Shown here one piece after another: positions 12,758-23,327 of a stretch of DNA of 64,000 bases. Numbering within the stretch: the first letter of the stretch is position 1; each line of letters starts with the position of its first letter. Source of the stretch: Zonotrichia leucophrys gambelii (Eukaryota > Chordata > Aves > Passeriformes > Passerellidae); assembly GCF_028769735.1 (NCBI RefSeq), contig NC_088173.1, forward strand, positions 7,027,038-7,091,037, read 5' to 3'. The position numbers were made by a program, and so were the translations under genes. The notes under the pieces are model-generated. The model was not told the DNA's origin, searched no databases, and worked only from the letters and a program-made list of their open reading frames with translations.

Positions 12758-12849
12758 CGCCGACGGGCCCAGCAACATGTTCTACGTGAAGGAGACTGTG
12801 GACAGGCTGCTCCAAGGCTACGACATCCGCCTCCGCCCGGACTTCGGAG
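12758..12849 (+). CDS. GABRB4: GABA-A receptor beta-type subunit, exon 2 (mature N-terminus)
   Basis: This 92-nt exon lies between a pyrimidine-rich CAG acceptor (12755-12757) and a GTGAGG donor. It encodes residues 27-57 and the first base of Gly58. The segment [20 protein letters not shown] is diagnostic of the start of the extracellular ligand-binding domain of GABA-A beta subunits. Its length matches the usual vertebrate beta exon 2, and the phase joins exon 1 by completing a Ser codon across the junction. Two residues differ from the pattern I recall for beta1-3: Gln46 stands where Lys is usual (LLKGYD), and Phe35 stands where Ser is usual in Asn-Met-Ser. The second change removes a conserved N-glycosylation sequon. 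Confidence 0.95.
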
Positions 12850-12924
12850 GTGAGGCGCCCGCGGCCCCCGACCCGCGCCCCGGTCCCCCAGGTGCGCTAA
12901 CGCCGCCTCCCGCTCCCCCCGCAG

Positions 12925-12992
12925 GTCCGCCCGTGGATGTGGGCATGCGGATAGAGATCGCCAGCATCGACGTGGTCTCGGAAGTCAACATG
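12925..12992 (+). CDS. GABRB4: GABA-A receptor beta-type subunit, exon 3
   Basis: This 68-nt exon follows a C-rich polypyrimidine tract and CAG acceptor (12922-12924) and ends after an ATG codon at a strong GTGAGTGA donor. It encodes the rest of Gly58 through Met80: [20 protein letters not shown] followed by Asn-Met. This is the beta-strand 1 region of the Cys-loop extracellular domain, and 68 nt is the expected beta exon 3 size. Asp-Val and Met-Arg in VDVGMRI resemble beta1, while Glu-Ile and Val replace the Asp-Val and Met I recall in beta1. The next exon (expected ~221 nt, starting near DYTLTMYF) is not in the remaining 51 kb, so the gene is cut by the window's right edge inside or beyond a long intron 3. 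Confidence 0.94.
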
Positions 12993-15440
12993 GTGAGTGA
13001 CCCTCGGGCCGGAGCCCACGGCGCCCCGCCCGTGCGGGCGCTGCCGCCGCCGCGGAGCCGCGGTACGAGCGGCCGGGAGCCCGGTGCGTGTACCGAGCCA
13101 CTGCCATTGCCACAAAATAACCGAGCACGTCGCAGTTGCTAGGAAAAGTTATTTGCGTTTTTGGGATGATGTTGGCATGTCTGTGGTGGCACTTCAGAAG
13201 AGCTCCCTGTCCCGGTCAGAATACCTGCTGCAGGTTTGAGGTTCTGCGTCCCTCTTGCCCTGGTTTGCCCTTTGCGTAATAGTAGCAGCTGCCGTCGGAA
13301 ATGCTGGAGTTTCTTGAACTGTAGCAGCAGATGGCCAGATGTGCGTGTTTTCATGTTAAATTATTCAAAGAGTTAGACAGTTCACTTTGCATGCTAGTAG
13401 CCTTGAGTAAAAGGTGCAAAGAGAAAATACGGACTTCTAGAAAATGCTGTCTTTCTTGTAGAAGGGGAAAAAATAACAACGCTGCAGAATAAGTACATAA
13501 GGATGCTTCTTGCTATCAAAATCAGAAGTCTCGTAGCTACAGGTGTGAAACATACTGCGTTTGATTTCAGTTCTCCTGCAGGAAGGAATGCTAATAGGCA
13601 AGCAGGTTTAAAGAGCAAAAATGTGACTTTAGTGCCAGCCTCATTTGACAGCCTTTTCCCAGAAGAAGACAATGAATCAGTTGCAAGTTTGAACGTTGTA
13701 CAAAATCATGTTGAATTAGTCAGCATCATGGGCATTTTGCTCTCACTCTCTTTTCTTGTGTTTGATCTCACTTGAAAATCTCAGTTGCTTTCTGTACATA
13801 AGGGAACACCTACTTAGTTAAAAGCTCAGAAACCTTACATTTCCGTTCTGATCAGCTGTTTCTTTCACTGGGTGATATTTGCCTGTTAAAGTAATTTACC
13901 CGAAGGGGGGAGATTTCTTCCTTGGTATATTAGTTAATAGCTGCCATGCAAACAATCTCTTAATTGATTTTTTTCGTTTTACTTTCATTCTTAGGTTTAT
14001 TTCTGTTGTTTGTTATATGTATCACTGGTTCTGTTTGTGTGCTGCTGTTTTATTTGCTTATGAATATGCGTGGTAGAGTGGGGAGGAAACAGAATTTGTT
14101 ACGTTGTGTATAGCATACCAAGGTCTGCAGACAAAGACAGCATTTTGCAAGTTTCAACTCCTGGTCTTCCTGTTCGTGTGTTGTACTTTCAGGGAGGAGC
14201 ATGGTGCAGACCACACAAATAAGGCAGAGGAGACAGAACACAGATCTTATCAAAACAGTCAAAGAACAAATCAACTCCAAGCTATTTCTGTGACACTGCA
14301 GTGGGATTGCTGCTTTCACATCTGGAAAAAGCCAAACAGAGCAAAACACAAAAACACCTGTTCTGAAAGGTCCAAAACTTATCTTGTAAAGTCTCAACAC
14401 CTGAAGTACTGTTAATCTGTAGGGGGTGGATGTGACAGTTTCCAGTGGCAATCTTACAGGGCATTAATTGTCATTAATTGTCACCAGCTCACAGCATTTC
14501 TTAGTTGCCTCCTGTACCTATCAAAGCTTTCCTCTCTGTTCCAGCACTTGAACAGCCTCTGGGAAAGAGAAGTTATATGCTAAATGAATTTTTTGTTTAA
14601 TGTCTGTGTGTAGGGGGCAGCTTGACTAAAACTGGTCAAAAAGTAAGAAAATGTTTTCATTTCATAAAATGCCACATCTCACAGTGGAAGTAAGCAACTG
14701 GTCCCAGCTGTAGCTGTAGCCATTCCTGAATGCAAAATATGGAGTCTCCATTCTGAATCAGTTTAAAAGGGCTTTGATATCACAAGTGCTACCTGTACAT
14801 ACCCATATCTGGTGTTCTGTGTTGCAAGGTCTTTATTGTGTTGCTAGAGATTGTCTGCCTGGTTTTGGACAGTGATCAGTAATTTCATCCATCATAGCAA
14901 AAACAAGGTGGTTGATATCTTGGCATAAGAAGAAAAGATTTTTTACCTAGTAAAATAATGCTTTCTTCTGGTACTTTTTTTATTTCTGAGAAATCATAGC
15001 CTTGAGATGCTTAATGTTGCAGTCACATGTAAGTCATTAATCTTCTTTTCCTTTAAACTCTGTCTTATAGATTTTTTAAAATTTATTTAGTAAAAACTAC
15101 GGTTCTGTGGCTTCAGAGCCAGAAATGTTTTTCAGAAGATCTAAGTTTATAGTGTCCTCTGGCTAGTGCAGTTTTGTTGCTGAAGGCATAGGAGTAAGGG
15201 AGGCAATACATCATGTGAGGTCCTCCTGACAAGAGAGTCTGGTTGGATCCACCAGAGTTCAATCAGTCTCACCCTAGCAGTATTGGACGGAATTGTCTTA
15301 CCTCTTGTCTTCCCTCAGAAACATGAAAACTTATGTCTAGAGTGATAGAGGCACACATTTCCAGTCATGGTGCCCACAGAGTTAAATTTTGTCTTCCAGT
15401 CTCAATGCATAAATAAGAGTAAATATTATACATCTAAATA

Positions 15441-15462
15441 GAGGGAGAGAGAGAGAGAGGAG
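15441..15462. repeat. (GA)n microsatellite
   Basis: A short, slightly interrupted GA run lies in intron 3. Confidence 0.9.
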
Positions 15463-16696
15463 GTGCTCTCCTTTGGTGTGTTGGGTGAGACATGGTCGTG
15501 TAGACTGTCTGCCATGTCAACGGGTGATTTTTATGTCCAGGTAGATCCAGTCCTTGGGTAAAAAGTTGAGATATAGGCAATAGAATTATTTTGAATTCTG
15601 CAAGCACCAATAGTAGTAACTGTCTGTTCCAGCAGCTTGGCTGGTTGAAGTGGCTTGTTCTAATCTGTGAGACTATTGTAAAATTACTCAGTTAATGAAG
15701 CAAGACTTGCACAGCCTTGAAGTCAATTGTTCTAGTTTTTCTCCCTTACTACTCAGTCCTCATCTCCTCAGCTCATTAAGTAGCATTATTTTATACCTGC
15801 TTGGTAGTTCAATAATACTGTGGTGAGCTACCATACCAGCTGTTACAGAGAGATTAATTGAAACGCTCATTCTTATGACTCTCCCATTTGACATCAGATA
15901 TGTTGTCTTATGTTGATTTTGGCAGGTAATAATCTGAAGAGCTTGTCATACAACAAACAAGCAGAAGTAGAACGTCAGCATCCTAGTGATCATTGCCTGG
16001 TTCTAACCATGCTTCCTCTCTAATATACCATGAGATAAGTTTTAGTTTAGTTTTCCATCTGATTTTCACAGCCTTGCTGTGGTAAGTGCAAGCATTACCT
16101 TCCAAAGGCACATGGTGACCTTTCTCCTTGTCTCAGTTAATGACTGTTGAGCTAATTTTCATTCATGACAGAGCTCCATAAGTATAATAGACATTTACAT
16201 GAGTATAGAGTTCATTAAAACCATGCTATGACTAGATCTATTAAGCTGCTGTGATATCTGGTTCACTCTGATGCCTTTATGTGGTTGGCAGAAGGTGCTG
16301 CTTGTACATCAAGAATAAACATGGGCAGAATGATTAGCAGTAATTAGTGTCATGCTTCAGGGCAAGCAAACTAATAATGTATTTCTCTATCTACTAAGAA
16401 ACAGTCGAGAGAAGTAACTGTACTCAAAAAAAATTGACACGCAGTACATGTTATAATTTTCTCTAAAATGTGTTCCTTCCTGAAGTAAAAGTGGTCAAAC
16501 CTTTATAACTGGCAAAAGATGTCATGTACATGTCCTAAAGTTTAAAAAAATGTATATGATGAAGAACCTTTTATAGAGTAGTTAAAAAAAGATGCCAAAG
16601 AGGAAAGAAAAAAAAGGAAAAAATCCCTTTATTTTGTATTGGGAACACTGTTCCTGACCTGCCATACTGATCTTACACTGATGATGATGTAATTTC

Positions 16697-17100
16697 TGTG
16701 GTCACAGTGAGACAGAGTATCCATCCTGAACTAGGTGAAGTGTCTAGGAGAGGTGAAGGGTCTGTGGAGCTAAAGCTGAAGGAGAGGCCGCATTCCAGAG
16801 ACAGCAAAGAGACAGAGAAAGAAAAACAGAAAACCGCGAGGTCAATCTGCCCCCGACCTAGGAATTCCTTCGATAAAGAAGAATTAGTGCTAAATGTCGC
16901 GTGGAATGAATATGTATGAACTTAATTTGAAACTGTATGCATATGCATTTGGAAGGGGGATAAAAAGGGGACTCTGAGTCTCCAGGGGCACGCATGCCCT
17001 TTTGGGGAGTCTTGCGTCCGGCGCGCGTCATAATAAAGCATACCGGGCTTTACAACTTTTACAAGTTGTGAGGTTTCTTCTTTTCTCCGCAAAACAACAG
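16697..17100 (+). mobile_element. Solo LTR of an avian endogenous retrovirus
   Basis: The block is GC-richer than its surroundings and has retroviral LTR order: a U3-like part, a TATA-like box (ATAAAAAG at 16960-16967), a likely start near 16990, a polyadenylation signal AATAAA at 17032-17037, and a T-rich end near 17096. A tighter pair of ends is TG at 16708 and CA at 17096, flanked by ACAG on both sides (16704-16707 and 17097-17100), which may be a 4-bp target duplication. No primer-binding site or coding remnants follow, so it is a solo LTR. The family is not identified with certainty. It lies in intron 3 in the same orientation as the host gene. Confidence 0.75.
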
Positions 17101-17361
17101 ACTGAAGGTTTCATGTCTCAGCAAAAAGAGGTAAATAAAATCATGGAAAGAATGTATAATTCTTTAGCTCATCTAAAATTGTATTCAAGGCTCTTACATT
17201 TATCTGATCTCCCAAATAAGCCACCAGTCTTGCAGAGATTAGTTTATTTAATATTCCAACCTATTGGGTAACATCTTTTTGCCCCAGAAAGAATTTATAT
17301 AGCTTATACCGCTGACTTTTTATAAAGTGGATAATTAAATAAGCAACTGCATAAACATATA

Positions 17362-17365
17362 TGTA

Positions 17366-17410
<45 letters not shown>

Positions 17411-17411
17411 T
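17362..17411. repeat. Compound (TG)n(TA)n microsatellite
   Basis: A run of TG repeats passes directly into a TA run. It lies about 260 bp downstream of the solo LTR in intron 3. Confidence 0.97.
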
Positions 17412-19338
17412 TAGTTTTCCAGTTTGCCACAGAAGCATCTAGGGCCTGGAAAAGCAGAGGCCTTCCCCTTACTTTAGAGTTGATGTTAGCCCAGGTGGCT
17501 GTGGCATCCTGCAGTGGTAGATGTTTAGCCAAGAGGACCTGAATCTGTGGGCTTTAGCACTTGAGCTGGGTAATGCTTAGAACCAAGGCACTGAAAGTTT
17601 GACCATTAATCTTGGCAGGCCACTGCTCGTGCATTAGATCCCAGCTCCAGAAATGGTAGAAGGACTTTATGTACATGGATGGAGGTTATCTTAAGACACT
17701 TTTTGCAGATTGAGAAAGACTTAAGCTGTGTTTACTGGAGTAGCCAGAATTTCACACATCCTATTCCTCCTTCCTGTCTTAATTAGGTATCTGAGAATTT
17801 AGCATGGTGGCTGTTGTGAATCTCAACATAGGAAATAAATCCTGGGAACCAAATTGGCATTATGAGCCCCATCTCATGCTCTTTGCATCACAGCAGCCAA
17901 GTCTCATTTTTTGTAATCATAAGCCTGGTTTATATAGAACTAAAATGTCAAAAAATCCTTTAGCCCCAGCCAGTGTGGAAACACAAATGATAATAAATGG
18001 TCCTTGGTCTAAAAATATTTACCAGAAGATGTTAATATTAAACTAATTAGATTAAACTGATTTTTTTTCTGAAAAGTCATAAAGCCTAATAATTATTAAT
18101 GAAAATTTACTTAGCAGTAGTGCAGAAGAAGAAAGGAGAAATACTTTTTTGTTATATAGCAACTGTCCTAAAGAGCATGAAGGAGATGCAGAGACACTTC
18201 AATATTAATAAGAATGTTCAGTAACTGATTTCATTTTTTTTTCAGCAAATATGGAAAAATTAATCAAGTAATAATACATAAAGGCCAGATCATTTCATCA
18301 CTACCTATTCCAAACAGGAGTAATTATATTAGAGAGTAGAAATGGGCAGCTTGAGGTTAAATGACTGGGTCACTGTTAGTGGGTGTTTTGTTGGATCATT
18401 TTCGATTTGACAAGAATAAGCATTTATTCAACAAAACCTATAAGCAGGCAAAACTTATAAAGCAATAATGTGAATGTTGTCTCATATGATCCAGAAATCT
18501 GATATATCCTAATTTTTTAAATCTCAAGCAAAATTGAGACCATCTTCAGGGTTGATATAAGCTGTAGTCCACATTTTCCTTTAGGCTGACAGGTACAATA
18601 CTTTTCTGATTTCAAGGCTTAGACAAACTAGCTGTGAATGCCCTTTAGAAAATATGTATTTCTTTTGTCTAATGTTAAACTCACAGTTCCCAACAAATGT
18701 AACTCTCCTGACTCCCACAATAGAGAGTTAATCATATCATAATGATGCCTATGAAATTAAAGAGGTGCCACCCTCTCCTTTAGTAGTGGAATCTTTAGCA
18801 CCCAGTTTGAGGTGTGTAGGATTTCATTAAATAAGGGGTATGCCTGTAAAGGGATAGGCCTTTTAGTTGTGTGGAAGGGAAAATGAAAGGATTTCCCTGG
18901 CACTGCCTGTTTAGTGTACGTGCATCGGACAACATGGTTGTGGTGTGACTGCTGGAAACATCCAGCTGGGGATCTGTTATTGTGCACAAGTCCTACAGTT
19001 CAGTGGTACAAACCTTTGGAAACATTTGCAGTGCCAAGTCGTTGTGTAGTAATGGAACACAAATTATTAACTCAAAAAGACCTATTCTCCTAAATTAACT
19101 TCTTTCTAAAAAATGAAAAATAAATCCATAAAATTAAATTTCATGTTTCTTGTTTTTGTCAGGACAGGACAAGTGGTTATTTAAAAGCTTTCACGTTTTC
19201 CACAATTGCATTTCCCATTTACTTCTGATTTTGGATTTTACATCTGACTTCTGAAAGAGACTATCAGAACCTTTCAAACTAAGAATTCTTCATAAGGAAA
19301 TTCAAGGCATGCATTTCAAATGCCTGCAAAACATAGTC

Positions 19339-19357
19339 TTTTTTTTTTTTTTTTTTT
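19339..19357. repeat. Poly-T tract
   Basis: A 19-base T run in intron 3. No repeat family was recognised next to it. Similar A runs occur at 6690-6705, 38338-38352, 42018-42035 and 57420-57434. Confidence 0.9.
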
Positions 19358-22300
19358 AAATCAGCTTTACTTTGTACTCTATTGCTTGATAAGTTCCATA
19401 CCTCCTCTAGGCCATAATAATTAATTATCTACCAACTGCAGCTTAGTACAGACCTGAAGCTGAAGCTGTGCAACCAAGAGAGGGAACACTCACACCACTA
19501 GTTCACCCTGAGACTGGAAAAGGGCGGGGGGAACCTCAGTGGAGGAACAGTGACAACCTGAAAAGCTATTACCAGAAAGATCTGTTCCTGTTCACAGGAT
19601 TCCACGTGTTCTGTGACAGCAGCTCAAACTGTTAAATCAAACCCAGAGATTGGCTTTATTTAAAGGTATCCCCAACCGGTGTGTTTTGTTGATCACTGTA
19701 TTCTAAACAGCAGCCGCTTGGGAGAATTCTCAGTAGTTTTTTCTCTCTCATCCATCTTGAGTGTGCTGGATTTTAAAGCATCAGTAAAGGCCAAAAAAAT
19801 AACTATAAGGTCTTCTGGCAGATGTTGACAAGTAGCCAAGATGGCCACTAGAAAGATTTTATACTTTATGCTCTTTGAGACTCCTTATTTTCTTCTAGAA
19901 AGAGAACCCAGAATCTCAAGGTATGCACTTTCATGCTTGTAGAATTCTCTCACATAGAAAATGCCTGTAACTCTGGCAGTGCTCCAAAAAACATATTAAA
20001 ATGAAATTATTTCCACCCCAAAGGCTAAACTACTGCAAATATGCTCACAAGGAAATTGGTCGTAGGAGTCACTGAATAATCTAGCAGAATAACACCAGAT
20101 AATGCAGTTGATTCTTTCTTTAAGCAATAACTGTGTTAAGGTTTACGTGGGATGGAAAATGTAGATCAGATTTCTTGCCTATCAACTTTTACAATAACCA
20201 AGATTAAATGGTTGCTTTTGGCCAAAGCAGTGTCACACTGGGGTTGGTTTCATCCCCTGTTGGGGCAAATCCTTATTGGTTTATGTCATGAACTAAGGAA
20301 AGAAAATTTAAAAGATTCAAAGGCAGCTTCTAGAAAGCTGCATTATCACTCAGACATCCACCTTATAACAAGATTGACTTGTATGGTTTTAAATGCTCAC
20401 GTTACAGTACATAGTTTCAAAGCATAGATTAATGATTTCAGACTGCCAAACTTAATTAAAGGTTGGAATAAATGTTCTCCATTAAAACTCATCAATCCAT
20501 TTGACTGAGATGGAAGAATTTCAGTCATGTCTTTTTTAATTGCCTGTAGAAAGAACTGAAGAGTTAGCAAAGTTAAAACTGTTGAAACACATAAACGGTG
20601 TCTAAATATTATGCAGGATCTTAATCATATTAAAAAAGGAATTAATTTAATTTTGTAGCATAATTTTAACCTCAAGAGCCGCCTAAGTGTAACTGAAGTA
20701 ACATGAGTAGAAGTCACTGGCATGTAGATGTGTTTGTGCTTGTGTATCTCAGAAGCTTCTGCAAGCACTAATTACTGCAGTGCACTGATGTCCCATCCAA
20801 GTGGCCTGGATGCTGATAGTCCCATGTTTTCAATGAATATGCTCACCGATAAAATTTCTTACACCACTAAAATGAAGTACATAATATCTCCACCACCTCA
20901 ACAGTTTACTCAGCAGCTTGCAGGAGCAGTTCAGCTCTCCAGGTTACATAATTTTTAAACCTTTGTTTCTTTTTAATTTTCTGTGTTGTTGCTCTTCAAC
21001 AGCATGAGAGAGTAACCAAGACTGGAATTATACCCTCCCATCCTGTGTTCTTTGTTATGATTTATCCTTTCCTTAATCAGTAAACCATTAACTGATCAAA
21101 ATAATACACTGGCCGAGGAGGGAAATGGATGAGGTTTGGAGGCTTCATTCACATTAGCACATTTCATAGGCAGTGCAGTTTTGTCTCTGGTTTCCTATGA
21201 AGGGAACAAAACATGGGATTGACGGCCACCTGTAAATTCTGAAGTTAAATATTAATCTGCAGATGATTCTGACATATTACTCAGGCAAGCTTATTACCTG
21301 GGTTTATTGTGGAACCTCATGGTTTCAATGACTTTTGCACAGTTGCTGTTTGAAAATCCAGACAACAGTGGTGCTCCAGATCACAGAGAACAAGTAAGTG
21401 GAAGCGGTGTTGCTGAGGACAACCTGTTGTGCCAGGGAACAGCATCAGGGCCTGACTGGGCAGGAAAGGACTGCTGGCTCAGCAGGGACCCTGCTGATCT
21501 CACTGCTGCTCCGCAGGGCCCATCAGGTCAAGCTGCTGTCATGACAGATGGCTAATTCTTTCCAACAGATTTGAAACAGCAATACTGTGGTAGATTACTT
21601 TTTGTAGTTTTATATTTTTTCTATTTAGAACCTCTTGCAATGCAGGCAACATTTTCTATGAATTGCATAGTTGTTTTTTTTTTTCCAGGATGTTTGTGGG
21701 GCTAGAAGGAACTTGCAATAAAGCAATTGTTGTGCTGGTATTTTCTCATCTAAGTGATTACAGTAATGAAGAATTCAGCACACTGTTATGGAAAGGAATT
21801 TAAAAATATGGAGCTCTGTACTTAAAACATTATGAATCTGTTAAACTCATTAGTATGCATAATTTTGCAATTTTTAGTCCAAAAAAATGGCACTTCCAGT
21901 AAATGTAACTTCCAGTAAACAGAAGTGATCAGTACAACATGTTGCAATATTCAAGAACTCTGGAGCAAGAAGCTGGACAAACTTTATGCAACAGCAAGCC
22001 AAATGCAATTTTGAACCAATACACTTTGGTTGAAATACTTTATTAGCTAAAATTTATATTTATCTGTGTGCTCTTGAGGTAAGAAAAATATACTTAACAT
22101 CTTGGTAGGGGAAAAGATTGTTTCCATTTATTAGCTGTTCTTCCACTTTGGAATATCAGCTCCAAATGGCTTCTCTGGAGTACATGGAACATTGATGTAC
22201 TCGGCTCACCTTGTTCATTGGTTAGGTCCCTCTGAAAACCAGTGAAGTTGCATCAGTAATAAGTCAAACCAACCTTATTCAAGATTATTATACTTTCCTG

Positions 22301-22649
22301 CAGTAACTGCATTTTCTTGGAAAAAAAAATTTGCCAGCAATGTGTAAACTCAAAACAAACTTCTCTGAACACACAGACATCAAGAAAAAAAACTTTTTAG
22401 AGTGCTTAATTGTTATGATGATGTCTCCGAGAAGCAAAATGCAAAAAAGAGTGAAAATGAGCAATTGAGAAAAAAAACAAGAAGTCTGTTACCCTCATGG
22501 GAATATATTCTCTGTCATTGCAGAGTCTTGGTTTGCAGACAGCTTGGTTTTTCTTGAAGCATTTTTACTATTTTCCTGCTGCTGTATTCATGCATCCCAG
22601 CTTAATGTTTAAATTAAGGGTTGGAGCAATCCTCAGTATCAACACAGGT

Positions 22650-23327
22650 GGGGGGATGAACAGATCAAGAGCAGCCTTGTTGAGAAGGATTTGGGGGTGC
22701 TGTTGGGTGACAGGCTGGACTTGACCCAGCCATGAGCACTCAGACCCCTGAGCCAAATGTGTCTGAGCTGCATCCAGAGCAGTGTGGGCAGCAGGGGAGG
22801 GAGGGGATTCTGCCCCTCTGCTCTGCTCTGCTGAGATCCCACCGGGGGTGTTGTGTCCAGCTCTGGGGTCCCCAGCACAGGAAGAACATGAATTCATTGA
22901 AGCAAGTCCACAGGAGGCCACCAAGATGATTAGAGGGATGGAGCAGCTCTTATATGAAGAATTGGGATTGTTCAGCCTGGAGAAGACACCAGGGGTAACC
23001 TAATTGCAGCCTTCCAGTCCCTGAAGCAGCCTACAAGAAAAATGGAGGGGGACTTTTTACAAGGCATGTAGTGACAGGACAATGGTTGATGGCTTTAAAC
23101 AAAAAGATAATAGGTTTAGATTAGATATTAGGAAGACATTCTTTACTGTGAGAGTGGTACTGGAACGGGGGCCCAGAAGTTGTGGCTGCCCCATCCCTGG
23201 AAGTGTCCGAGGCCAGGTTGGTTGGGGCCCTGAGCACTCTGCTCTAGTGAAGGCTGTCCCTGTCCATGGCAGGGAGGTTGGAGCTAGGTGATGTTGTCCC
23301 TTCCACCCATAACCATTCTATGATGGT
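22650..23327 (+). mobile_element. CR1 LINE, 5'-truncated, sense orientation
   Basis: The sequence has the hallmarks of an avian CR1 3' portion. An ORF2 C-terminal relic is still readable in fragments, such as FRLDIRKTFFTVRV near 23118-23160 and ELGLFSLEKT near 22960-22990. The usual 3' end follows, finishing in CCATTCTATGATGG. Stops and frameshifts break the reverse-transcriptase frame, so the copy is dead. It retains roughly 680 bp of a full-length element of several kilobases, the usual result of incomplete reverse transcription. Confidence 0.93.

Larger units (their letters stand above)
12020..13110. promoter_or_regulatory. CpG island over promoter and exons 1-3
   Basis: A sharp island of GC-rich, CpG-dense sequence rises abruptly from AT-rich flanks and covers the proximal upstream region, the three exons and both short introns. 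It contains many GC-box-like tracts. It is the only such island in the window and marks the promoter of the beta-subunit gene. No clear TATA box lies in the 300 bp before the ATG, which fits a CpG-island promoter with dispersed starts. The exact transcription start cannot be fixed from sequence alone. Confidence 0.9.

Noticed and set aside
12180..12815. 211-codon minus open frame across the CpG island
   Set aside because: It is antisense to the receptor exons and its length reflects high GC content with few stops. The composition is Arg/Ala/Pro/Gly-rich, as expected of a shadow frame.
12197..12853. 218-codon plus open frame across the CpG island
   Set aside because: It runs through exon 1, intron 1 and exon 2 in a frame other than the receptor's and is another GC-driven shadow.
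17101..17271. Possible retroviral internal region after the solo LTR
   Set aside because: No primer-binding site or gag-like coding follows; the sequence returns to ordinary AT-rich intron.
22568..22924. 118-codon minus open frame
   Set aside because: Antisense to the CR1 copy at 22650-23327.
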